6,533 nt of DNA, taken from assembly GCA_025357355.1 (NCBI GenBank), contig JANXPK010000575.1, forward strand, positions 1-6,533. The letters are read 5' to 3'. Positions within the stretch are counted from its first letter, which is position 1. Every line of letters starts with the position of its first letter. Origin of the DNA: Rhodobacterales bacterium (GTDB lineage: Bacteria > Pseudomonadota > Alphaproteobacteria > Rhodobacterales > Rhodobacteraceae). A program made the position numbers and the translations under genes. The notes beneath the pieces are model-generated. The model saw only the letters and a program-made list of their open reading frames with translations, searched no databases and had not been told where the DNA came from. Positions 1 to 5,507 of the stretch are shown piece by piece.

Positions 1-298
1 GGGGCTGGTGCAGTTCATTCACCGGATGTCGGGGTATACTGTTTTCCTGTTGGGGGTCGCGACGTGGTGGAGCGGGCGCAAGTCGGCCTACCGGGCGACA
101 CGGATGGCGTTCAACCTGATGATGGCGATGCTGGTGGTACAGGTCGGGCTGGGGATTTTCACGGCGCTGTCGGCGGCGGCATTGCCGGTGGCGATCAGCC
201 ATCAGATCGGCGCGGTGGTGTTGTGGGTGCTAGTGATCCGGGCGCGACATATGGCGGCCTTTCCGGTGCAGGGGTCAATCCGGGAGGGAACGGCATGA
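1..298 (+). CDS. ctaA: Heme A synthase (COX15/CtaA family), C-terminal fragment
   Basis: The reading frame is open from base 2 and ends at a TGA at 296-298; the start lies left of the window. The visible part is about 98 residues of a membrane protein. It opens with GLVQFIHRMSGY, a signature of the COX15/CtaA family, which oxidises heme O to heme A in the inner membrane for aa3-type cytochrome oxidases. Two histidines sit where the family keeps the axial ligands of the C-terminal heme: H7 of the fragment (in FIHR) and H67 (in SHQIG). Three hydrophobic stretches can be seen, around fragment residues 9-20, 36-61 and 65-78, followed by a short polar tail. The stop overlaps the start of the peptidase gene (ATGA, 295-298), so the two are probably co-transcribed. 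The family call is firm; the symbol could equally be COX15 in type-2 nomenclature. Confidence 0.9.
   Translation, partial: GLVQFIHRMSGYTVFLLGVATWWSGRKSAYRATRMAFNLMMAMLVVQVGLGIFTALSAAALPVAISHQIGAVVLWVLVIRARHMAAFPVQGSIREGTA
282..288 (+). promoter_or_regulatory. Ribosome binding site of the M32 carboxypeptidase
   Basis: GGGAGGG lies inside the end of the heme A synthase gene, six bases before the ATG at 295. The frame of the peptidase is open further upstream (from about base 64), but that part overlaps the heme A synthase gene and has no family similarity. This strong site therefore fixes the start at 295. Confidence 0.8.
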
Positions 299-1773
299 GC
301 AACAACACGGCGATCCGGGATTTGCTGGCGTTCCAGCGGCAGACCGAGGCTTTGGCAGGGGTGGCGGGGCGTCTGGGCTGGGATCAGGAAACGGTGATGC
401 CGCACGGGGCGGCCGAGCAGCGCAGCGAAGAGATGGCCGCGATGGAGGGGGTGCTGCACGCGCGCCGGACCGACCCGCGGGTGGGAGAGTGGCTGGAGGC
501 TGCGGACCCGAAGGACGATTTCGAACGGGCGACAGTGCGGTTGGTGCGGCGCAGCTATGACCGGATGACCAAGGTGCCGTCCGATCTGGCGCAGGAGATT
601 GCGCGGGCGACCTCGGTCGCGCAAGGGGTGTGGGCGGCGGCGCGGGCGAGCGAGAAGGTGGCGGATTTCCTGCCGACGCTGGGGCAGGTGATCGCGCTGA
701 AACGGCAGGAGGCCGCGTGTCTGGCGCAGGGCGGCGATCTGTATGACGCGCTGATCGACGATTATGAGCCGGGCGCCTCGGCGGCCTCATTGGCCGCGAT
801 GTTCGGGCGGATGCGGCCTCGGCTGGTGGCGTTGCGCGCGGCGGTGGTGGCCAAAGCGCCGCCTGCGGCTGTGGTGGGGGTGTTCCCGGAGGCGCAGCAA
901 CTGGCGTTGTCGCGCGAGGTGGCGACAGCTTACGGCTATGACTGGAGCCGGGGGCGGATTGATCTGGCGGTGCATCCGTTCAGTTCGGGTGGCGGCAATG
1001 ACAGCCGGATCACCACGCGGGTGGTCGAGAGCGATCCCTTCAACTGCATCTATTCGACCATCCACGAGGTCGGGCATTCGTCTTATGAGTTGAACATCGC
1101 GCAGGATTATCTGCTGACACCGTTGGGGTCGGGCGTGTCGATGGGGGTGCATGAAAGCCAGAGCCGGATCTACGAGAACCAGATCGGGCGGGGCAGGGGG
1201 CTGACATCGTGGCTTTATGGCCGGATGCGGGAGGTGTTCGGCGATTTCGGCATTGGCTCGGCGGAGGCGTTCTACAAGGCGATCAACCGGGTGCAGCCGG
1301 GGTTCATCCGGACCGAGGCCGATGAGGTGAACTACAACTTGCACATCATGATGCGGTTCGATCTGGAGCGGGCGTTCGTGCGCGGCGATCTCGCGGTCAA
1401 GGATGTCGAGGCGGCGTGGAATGACCGGTTCAGGGCGGATTTCGGGGTGGCGGTGGACCGGCCGCGCAACGGCATGTTGCAGGACGTGCATTGGTCGGTG
1501 GGCCTGTACGGTTATTTCCCGACCTATGCGCTGGGCAATGTCTATGCAGGGTGCCTTTACACGGCGCTGACGGCGGCGGTGCCGGAATTGGAGGCGCAGC
1601 TGGCGCGGGGCGAAACGGGTGCTGCGGTAGGCTGGCTGCGCGAGAACTTGCAGCGCCATGGCGGGTTGCGGGGTCCGCGCGAGACGATTGCGGCGGCCTG
1701 CGGGTTCGAGCCGAGCGAAGGGCCGCTGCTGGACTATCTGGAGGCCAAGTTCCGGGCGCTGTATTCGCTGTGA
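295..1773 (+). CDS. M32-family metallocarboxypeptidase (carboxypeptidase Taq type)
   Basis: A complete 492-residue protein, the usual length for family M32. These are cytoplasmic zinc or cobalt enzymes that remove C-terminal amino acids from peptides. The ordered M32 motifs are all present: HPF at 227-229; the DxRxT motif at D236-T240; DPF just before the metal site; HEVGH at 257-261, giving two metal ligands and the catalytic glutamate E258; HESQSR at 286-291, whose E287 is the third ligand, 30 residues after H257 as expected; DVHWS at 397-401; and GYFPTYALGN at 406-415. No signal peptide is seen. After HEVGH the sequence reads SSYELNI where many relatives have ALYEQG, a mild variation. The start follows a strong ribosome binding site and overlaps the previous stop by four bases; the stop overlaps the GTG start of the transporter gene. 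Likely role: intracellular peptide turnover. The family call is very secure. Confidence 0.96.
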   Translation: MSNNTAIRDLLAFQRQTEALAGVAGRLGWDQETVMPHGAAEQRSEEMAAMEGVLHARRTDPRVGEWLEAADPKDDFERATVRLVRRSYDRMTKVPSDLAQEIARATSVAQGVWAAARASEKVADFLPTLGQVIALKRQEAACLAQGGDLYDALIDDYEPGASAASLAAMFGRMRPRLVALRAAVVAKAPPAAVVGVFPEAQQLALSREVATAYGYDWSRGRIDLAVHPFSSGGGNDSRITTRVVESDPFNCIYSTIHEVGHSSYELNIAQDYLLTPLGSGVSMGVHESQSRIYENQIGRGRGLTSWLYGRMREVFGDFGIGSAEAFYKAINRVQPGFIRTEADEVNYNLHIMMRFDLERAFVRGDLAVKDVEAAWNDRFRADFGVAVDRPRNGMLQDVHWSVGLYGYFPTYALGNVYAGCLYTALTAAVPELEAQLARGETGAAVGWLRENLQRHGGLRGPRETIAAACGFEPSEGPLLDYLEAKFRALYSL

Positions 1774-2957
1774 AGCTGGGCGAGGCCGGGGCAGTCTGGC
1801 TGTTGGCCTTGGGCCAGACGCTGACCTATGCCGGGGTATACTACGACTTTCCGGCACTATTGCCGGCCTTGGAGCGGGCGACGGGGTGGTCGAAGGGCGC
1901 GTTGGCCGCGGGGCCGACGCTGGCGTTTCTGGTGATGGCGGTGTTGACGCCGCTTACCGGACGGCTGGTCGATCGCGGCTGGGGTGGCGAGATGCTGACG
2001 TGGTTGCCCATCGGGGCTGCTGCCGGAGTTGCCGTGTTGTCGGTGGTGCAGGGCCCGTGGCAATGGCTGCTGGTCTGGCTTGTGATCGGCATCTGTCAGG
2101 CCGGAATGCTGTATGAAAGCTGCTTTTCGTTCCTGACCCGGCGCCTGGGCGACCGGGCGCGGGCGGCGATCACCCGGGTAACGCTGGTCGCCGGGTTTTC
2201 CGGGACGATCACCTTTCCGCTGGGGCATTTCTTTGGCCAATGGTTTGGCGGGCAGGGGGCGCTTGCGGCCTTTGCCGTAGTCATCCTGCTGGGGGCGGTG
2301 CCGGTGAATTATCTGGGCGTCCGTGCGCTGCGGCGGTTGGAGCGCGCCGGGACGGTGCGTCCTGCGGCCGAGCCGGGGGCGCTGCGCGCGGCGCTGCGGC
2401 GGGTGGAGTTCTGGGCGATTGCGGCGATGTTCGGGTTGATCTGGCTGAACCACGGCATCCTTCTGACCTATGTGCTGGAGCTGTTTCAGGACCGGGGTGC
2501 ATCGCTGGCGACGGCGACGCTGGCGGCAAGCTGCTTTGGCCCGGCGCAGGTGCTGGGTCGCGTGGTGTTGATGCTGTACGAGGCGCGGATCAGCAATGCG
2601 CGGGCGACGGTGGTGTCGCTGCTGCTGGTGGTGGTGGCGGGGGTGATCCTGCTGGTGGCGGGACTGGCGCCGGGACTGGTGTTCGTGATGGCGGTGGTGC
2701 AGGGCGCGGGGGTCGGCCTGTTGTCGATCTTGCGGCCGGTGCTGGTGGCCGATGTTCTGGGGCGGCGCGGATTTGGTGCAGTGTCGGGGGCGGCGGCGGT
2801 GGCGCCGATATTGGCATCGGCCGGGGCGCCTTCGATTGGGGCGGCCTTGCTGGGCTGGGGCGGGCCGGGGCTGGTTTACAGCTCGTGTCTGGTGATGGCG
2901 GTGGCGGGGCTGGGGGTCGGGGTGTTTCTGTCGCTGCGGCGCCCGGTTTTGGGGTGA
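1770..2957 (+). CDS. Major facilitator superfamily (MFS) transporter
   Basis: A 395-residue inner-membrane protein with about twelve hydrophobic segments in two groups of six. A charged, arginine-rich cytoplasmic loop at about residues 188-212 separates the halves, as in MFS carriers. Between helices 2 and 3 lies GRLVDRGWGG (64-73), the MFS motif A (GxLxDRxG). Helix 1 begins almost at once (from about residue 7) and is followed by VYYDFPALLPAL. I chose the GTG at 1770 because it places helix 1 at the N-terminus and overlaps the peptidase stop in a GTGA junction. There is no good ribosome binding site, so expression probably depends on translational coupling. The substrate cannot be read from the sequence. 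Linkage to a peptidase might suggest an amino acid or small organic acid, but that is a guess. Confidence 0.9.
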   Translation: MKLGEAGAVWLLALGQTLTYAGVYYDFPALLPALERATGWSKGALAAGPTLAFLVMAVLTPLTGRLVDRGWGGEMLTWLPIGAAAGVAVLSVVQGPWQWLLVWLVIGICQAGMLYESCFSFLTRRLGDRARAAITRVTLVAGFSGTITFPLGHFFGQWFGGQGALAAFAVVILLGAVPVNYLGVRALRRLERAGTVRPAAEPGALRAALRRVEFWAIAAMFGLIWLNHGILLTYVLELFQDRGASLATATLAASCFGPAQVLGRVVLMLYEARISNARATVVSLLLVVVAGVILLVAGLAPGLVFVMAVVQGAGVGLLSILRPVLVADVLGRRGFGAVSGAAAVAPILASAGAPSIGAALLGWGGPGLVYSSCLVMAVAGLGVGVFLSLRRPVLG

Positions 2958-2959
2958 GA

Positions 2960-3013
2960 CTGGAGGGTTTCACACCCTCCAGACCTCCGGTGGAGTATTT
3001 GCGCCAGGATGAA
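2960..3013 (+). repeat. Extragenic hairpin + GGAGTA repeat, copy A
   Basis: Directly after the transporter stop there is a perfect 9-bp inverted repeat, CTGGAGGGT (2960-2968) and ACCCTCCAG (2974-2982), with loop TTCAC. Then come ACCTCC, an extra GGT, and a 22-base block at 2992-3013 that starts GGAGTA and ends GATGAA. A second element of the same architecture lies at 5462-5507, and the 22-base blocks match at 19 positions. No run of T follows the stem, so it is not a textbook intrinsic terminator, although the hairpin could still stop transcription or protect the 3' end of the message. From memory, similar elements are common at gene ends in Rhodobacteraceae; I could not check this. Confidence 0.75.
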
Positions 3014-3040
3014 GCGAAATTTTAGTCTAATTTTAGGGGA
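3014..3040. other. AT-rich patch between convergent genes
   Basis: Two copies of AATTTTAG (3018-3025 and 3029-3036) lie 11 bases apart in an otherwise very GC-rich region. A weak dyad, CTAAT (3027-3031) with ATTAG (3040-3044), overlaps the end of the hydratase gene. The patch sits between the ends of the transporter and hydratase genes and could help end transcription from either side. No gene is visible here. Confidence 0.35.
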
Positions 3041-3814
3041 TTAGGGCCAATTCGGCGGGCGCTTTTCAAGGAAGGCCCGAATACCTTCAGCGGTTTCCGG
3101 AGCTAGCAGGTTGTCGATCATGGCGGCGCTGGCCTTGGCATAGGCGTCCGCAAGTGGTTGGCCAGCGGCGCGTTTGCCCATCGCGAGGGCGAGGGGGAGT
3201 TTCTGGGCGAGCAGATCGGCGAGGCAGCGGGCCTCGGCGTCAAGCTGGTCGGGCGGGGCGAGGCGGGTGACGAGGCCGAGGGTCTGGGCGCGGGCGGCGG
3301 AGATGAACTCGCCGGTTGCAGCAAGTTCGAAGGCGGTGGCGGGCGCGATCTTGCGCGACAGGGCGACCAGCGGAGTGTGGCAAAAGAGGCCGATATTGAC
3401 GCCGTTGACGCCAAAGCGGGCGGTTTCGGCGGCGACCACCATGTCGCATGACGCGGCGAGCTGGCAGCCGGCGGCGGTGGCTACGCCCTGAACCTGGGCG
3501 ATGACGGGCTGCGGCAGGCCAGCGATCTTTTGCATGACGCGGGCACAGAGAGCGAAAAGCGCGGTGAAGGCCGCCTTGCCATGGTTGGGGGCGGCACGAA
3601 AGGACTGGATTTCCCGGAGGTCATGGCCAGCACAGAAGGTCTTGCCGCTGGCGCGCAGGATCACGACGCGGACGGGGGTGGCGGCGATGGCGTCCAGGGC
3701 TGCCTCAAGCCGGGTCAGCATCGCCGTGGACAAGGCGTTGAGCGCGGCAGGGTTGTTCAGCGTCAGGGTGGCGATGGGCCCGTCGATCTGACTGAGCAGG
3801 ATGTCGTCAGGCAT
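3041..3814 (-). CDS. Enoyl-CoA hydratase/isomerase family protein, ECHDC3-like
   Basis: A 257-residue protein of normal crotonase-fold length. Oxyanion-hole elements are visible: FCAGHDL at 60-66 (compare AGxDL) and QGVATAAG at 109-116. The core GCQLAASCDMVVAAETARFG runs from 116 to 135. In classical enoyl-CoA hydratase two catalytic glutamates lie 20 residues apart (in GCEL and QPEI). Here those places hold Q118 and G138, so ordinary hydration of enoyl-CoA is doubtful. The pattern TAAGCQLAASCD followed by GVNIGLFCHTP resembles the ECHDC3 group, whose reaction is poorly defined; a CoA-ester binding or other crotonase-type activity is possible. The start at 3814 was chosen over an in-frame ATG at 3853 because a GGAG precedes it and the family similarity begins there. 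It lies 78 bases downstream of bactofilin on the same strand and converges on the transporter gene. Confidence 0.92.
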   Translation of the reverse strand: MPDDILLSQIDGPIATLTLNNPAALNALSTAMLTRLEAALDAIAATPVRVVILRASGKTFCAGHDLREIQSFRAAPNHGKAAFTALFALCARVMQKIAGLPQPVIAQVQGVATAAGCQLAASCDMVVAAETARFGVNGVNIGLFCHTPLVALSRKIAPATAFELAATGEFISAARAQTLGLVTRLAPPDQLDAEARCLADLLAQKLPLALAMGKRAAGQPLADAYAKASAAMIDNLLAPETAEGIRAFLEKRPPNWP

Positions 3815-3820
3815 GGGACG

Positions 3821-3824
3821 CTCC
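3821..3824 (-). promoter_or_regulatory. Ribosome binding site of the hydratase-family gene
   Basis: On the minus strand GGAG stands six bases before the ATG at 3814. It supports this start over the ATG at 3853, which would add 13 residues that do not look like the family. Confidence 0.7.
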
Positions 3825-3846
3825 ACATAGGGTGCCCAAATGAATA

Positions 3847-3867
3847 GCCGCACCCGGGGAGTGCGGC
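3847..3867 (-). terminator. Possible terminator/attenuator after bactofilin
   Basis: A perfect 7-bp inverted repeat (GCCGCAC and GTGCGGC, 7-base loop) begins 25 bases after the bactofilin stop. On the minus strand it is followed by TATTCATTT, a weak T-rich tail. It could end the bactofilin transcript or partly reduce read-through into the hydratase-family gene. The broken T-run keeps confidence modest. Confidence 0.45.
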
Positions 3868-3892
3868 CAGAGAAATCCGGATGGCAGAGGGA

Positions 3893-4288
3893 TCAGACCT
3901 TGTTCAACATGAACTTGCCTTCGATCTGCGCCCCGCTTTCGATGACGAGCGTGGTGTAGGTCACGTCGGCGGCAACCTCGGCTGACGAGCGCAGGGCAAG
4001 GTTCTGAGTGGCGACGCGGCCATCAAGGCGGCCCTTGACCTCGACATTCTCGGCCGAAACGGTGCCGGTCATCCGGCCCTCGGCGCCGACGACCAGGCCA
4101 CGGGCGGTCAGGTTGCCCTCGATCTCGCCCAGAACTTCAATGGTACCGGTCGAGGTGATCTCGCCGGTGATCCGCAGGTCCTGTGCCAGCACGGATTTGG
4201 TGTTGCCTGAGCCGCCGCGGTTTTGCACGACCGGGGCAGTGGTTGCGGCGCTGGACGGGGCGGTCTGGTCGGGGGACTTGCTGAACAT
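3893..4288 (-). CDS. Bactofilin (polymer-forming cytoskeletal protein, DUF583)
   Basis: A 131-residue protein. A disordered, Ser/Thr/Ala-rich tail (about 1-32) precedes a bactofilin domain (about 33-127) made of short, regularly spaced beta-strand repeats with glycines at turns, for example LGEIEG at 53-58 and KGRLDG at 85-90. Bactofilins form right-handed beta-helices that polymerise end to end without nucleotide and act as scaffolds at the inner face of the membrane, often for cell-wall enzymes. The first residues, MFSK, match the short membrane-targeting peptide that I recall for Caulobacter BacA. AGGA sits seven bases before the ATG on the minus strand. Many bactofilin genes lie beside an M23 peptidase gene; none is present here, since the gene upstream is divergent and the gene downstream is an enoyl-CoA hydratase homologue. 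The family call is secure; the cellular role is inferred. Confidence 0.94.
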   Translation of the reverse strand: MFSKSPDQTAPSSAATTAPVVQNRGGSGNTKSVLAQDLRITGEITSTGTIEVLGEIEGNLTARGLVVGAEGRMTGTVSAENVEVKGRLDGRVATQNLALRSSAEVAADVTYTTLVIESGAQIEGKFMLNKV

Positions 4289-4335
4289 CGTTGGTTCCTG
4301 AGTGGCAGGGCCTGCAGGACGGGGCCCGAGGAGAC

Positions 4336-4355
4336 TTGGTCAGGATAAGGACCAA
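4336..4355. promoter_or_regulatory. Perfect dyad, possible operator
   Basis: TTGGTC (4336-4341) and GACCAA (4350-4355) form a perfect 6-bp inverted repeat around the 8-base spacer AGGATAAG, in the gap between the divergent bactofilin and ureohydrolase genes. Its size suits a dimeric repressor or activator. It covers the possible minus-strand -10 box. No regulator gene is visible in the window, so the binding protein is unknown. Confidence 0.4.
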
Positions 4356-4373
4356 AAGCGCAGGGCGGGTCAA
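4343..4373 (-). promoter_or_regulatory. Possible sigma-70 promoter of bactofilin
   Basis: On the minus strand TTGACC (4373-4368) may be the -35 box and CTTATC or TTATCC (4349-4343) the -10 box, spaced 18-19 bases apart. This would give a leader of about 45-50 bases before the bactofilin ATG. The spacing is slightly long and the -10 box is poor, so this is only a candidate. I found no convincing plus-strand promoter for the ureohydrolase in the rest of the gap. Confidence 0.3.
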
Positions 4374-4483
4374 GGGCTGCGGTGGTCTGACACCGGTCGA
4401 GGTGCGAAATCGCGCCGTCCGGTGTCGCGTTCGGGCCTGCGCGGGGCGGGGCGCGGTGGTTGGATGCGTGGAGGCCAATGGAT

Positions 4484-4491
4484 GGGGGAGG
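4484..4491 (+). promoter_or_regulatory. Ribosome binding site of the ureohydrolase
   Basis: GGGGGAGG stands seven bases before the ATG at 4499. The frame also has a TTG at 4460 and an ATG at 4478, but neither has a comparable site, and the extra residues do not resemble the family. The start is therefore 4499. Confidence 0.8.
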
Positions 4492-4498
4492 CATTTTC

Positions 4499-5506
4499 AT
4501 GAGCGGCGCGGCGGCAGACAGGTTCTTTCAACCGGTGTCCGGGTTCGATCTGCCGCGATTCGCCGGCATCCCGACCTTCATGCGGTTACCGCATGTGGGC
4601 TTTGATCACCCGCGCATTGGCGAGGTGCAGATCGGCCTGATCGGGGCGCCGTGGGATGGCGGCACCACCAACCGGCCCGGCCCGCGCCATGGGCCACGGC
4701 AGTTGCGCGACCTGTCAACGATGATCCGGGCGGTCAATGGAGCAACCTGGGTGGCGCCATTCGACCTTGCCCGTTGTGCCGATCTGGGCGATGTAGCGCC
4801 CAATCCGGGCGATCTGATGGACAGCCTGGCGCGGATGGAGGCGTTTTATGCCCGCGTGCGGGCGGCAGGGATCCTGCCGTTGACAGGGGGAGGCGATCAT
4901 CTGTGCACCTTGCCGATCTTGCGGGCATTGGGCAGGGGGCGGGCGCTGGGGATGATACAGTTCGACAGCCATAGCGATCTGAACGACGTTTATTTCGGCA
5001 CCTCGCGCTACAACCACGGCACGCCGTTCCGCCGGGCGGTGGAAGAGGGGCTGCTGGACCCCAAGCGCTATGTGATCATCGGGATACGCGGCACGGCCTA
5101 TGGGCGGGAAGATTGGGAGTTCGCGGCCTCGGTCGGGATTCGCATCATTCCGATTGCCGAGTTCCACGCGCGGGGGGCCGGGGATGTGATGCAGGAGGCG
5201 CGCGAGATTGTCGGGCTTGGCGAGACCTATGTCACCTATGACATCGACTTTGTCGACCCGACCTTTGCACCGGGGACGGGCACGCCCGAGGTCGGCGGGC
5301 CGTCCTCGTGGCAGGCCTTGCAGGTGGCGCGCGGCTTGCGCGGGCTGAATGTGGTGGGGGCCGATCTGGTCGAGGTCTCGCCGCCGTTCGATGCCAGCGG
5401 CGGGACGGCCTGGCTGGGGGTCAGCCTGATGTTCGAGATGCTGTGCGTGATGGCGGAGCGGTTGGGGGCCAGCCCCCAAACCCCCGGAGTAGTTGTGCCA
5501 AGATGA
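4499..5506 (+). CDS. Ureohydrolase, agmatinase/guanidinobutyrase type
   Basis: A 335-residue cytoplasmic enzyme of the arginase/agmatinase family, which uses two manganese ions to split guanidino compounds into urea and an amine. All six expected metal ligands are present: H134 (in GGGDH), D156, H158 and D160 (in DSHSD), and D248 and D250 (in YDIDFVDP). GTGTPEVGG follows at 259-267 with the conserved E264. Near the N-terminus, TFMRLP and TTNRPGPRHGPRQLR resemble guanidinobutyrases and guanidinopropionases (GbuA/GpuA) more than arginases. DSHSD in place of the common DAHxD, and F after DID in place of the usual G, are small active-site variations. The last 14 residues (322-335) are encoded by a repeat element. 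The stop overlaps the start of the amidohydrolase gene (ATGA). The exact substrate (4-guanidinobutyrate, agmatine, 3-guanidinopropionate or another) cannot be decided here. Confidence 0.93.
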   Translation: MSGAAADRFFQPVSGFDLPRFAGIPTFMRLPHVGFDHPRIGEVQIGLIGAPWDGGTTNRPGPRHGPRQLRDLSTMIRAVNGATWVAPFDLARCADLGDVAPNPGDLMDSLARMEAFYARVRAAGILPLTGGGDHLCTLPILRALGRGRALGMIQFDSHSDLNDVYFGTSRYNHGTPFRRAVEEGLLDPKRYVIIGIRGTAYGREDWEFAASVGIRIIPIAEFHARGAGDVMQEAREIVGLGETYVTYDIDFVDPTFAPGTGTPEVGGPSSWQALQVARGLRGLNVVGADLVEVSPPFDASGGTAWLGVSLMFEMLCVMAERLGASPQTPGVVVPR

Positions 5507-5507
5507 A
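5462..5507 (+). repeat. Hairpin + GGAGTA repeat, copy B, overlapping two genes
   Basis: A perfect 7-bp stem, TTGGGGG (5462-5468) and CCCCCAA (5473-5479) with loop CCAG, is followed by ACCCCC and a 22-base block at 5486-5507. That block matches 19 of 22 bases of the block at 2992-3013. Here the element lies inside coding sequence. It supplies the end of the ureohydrolase, its TGA stop (5504-5506) and the ATG start of the amidohydrolase (5503-5505). Its GGAG, 13 bases before that ATG, is rather far for a good ribosome binding site. Confidence 0.75.

Noticed and set aside
64..294. N-terminal extension of the peptidase to an upstream ATG
   Set aside because: It overlaps the heme A synthase gene in another frame, has no M32 similarity, and a strong ribosome binding site precedes the ATG at 295.
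787..1857. Long minus-strand open frame (356 codons) antisense to the peptidase gene
   Set aside because: It mirrors the highly conserved M32 gene, is rich in Arg, Pro and His as expected from antisense of GC-rich coding sequence, and has no recognisable domain.
2614..2712. Repetitive GTG/GCG/CTG run as a tandem repeat
   Set aside because: It is codon repetition for Leu, Val, Ala and Gly in transmembrane helices of the transporter, without a fixed unit.
2960..2982. Hairpin after the transporter gene as a classical intrinsic terminator
   Set aside because: No T-run follows the stem; the next bases are the conserved repeat block. It may still affect the transcript, so it is listed as part of the repeat.
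2240..3025. Plus-strand open frame of 261 codons overlapping the transporter gene in another frame
   Set aside because: The product is almost all Gly, Ala and Arg, and the MFS frame explains the region. Its last codons merely run into repeat copy A.
3815..3853. N-terminal extension of the hydratase-family protein by 13 residues
   Set aside because: GGAG six bases before the ATG at 3814 and the usual family length favour the shorter form; the extension would also start within the hairpin at 3847-3867.
4715..5479. Minus-strand open frame of 254 codons opposite the ureohydrolase
   Set aside because: It covers the ureohydrolase metal-site motifs on the opposite strand; absence of stops is expected at this base composition.
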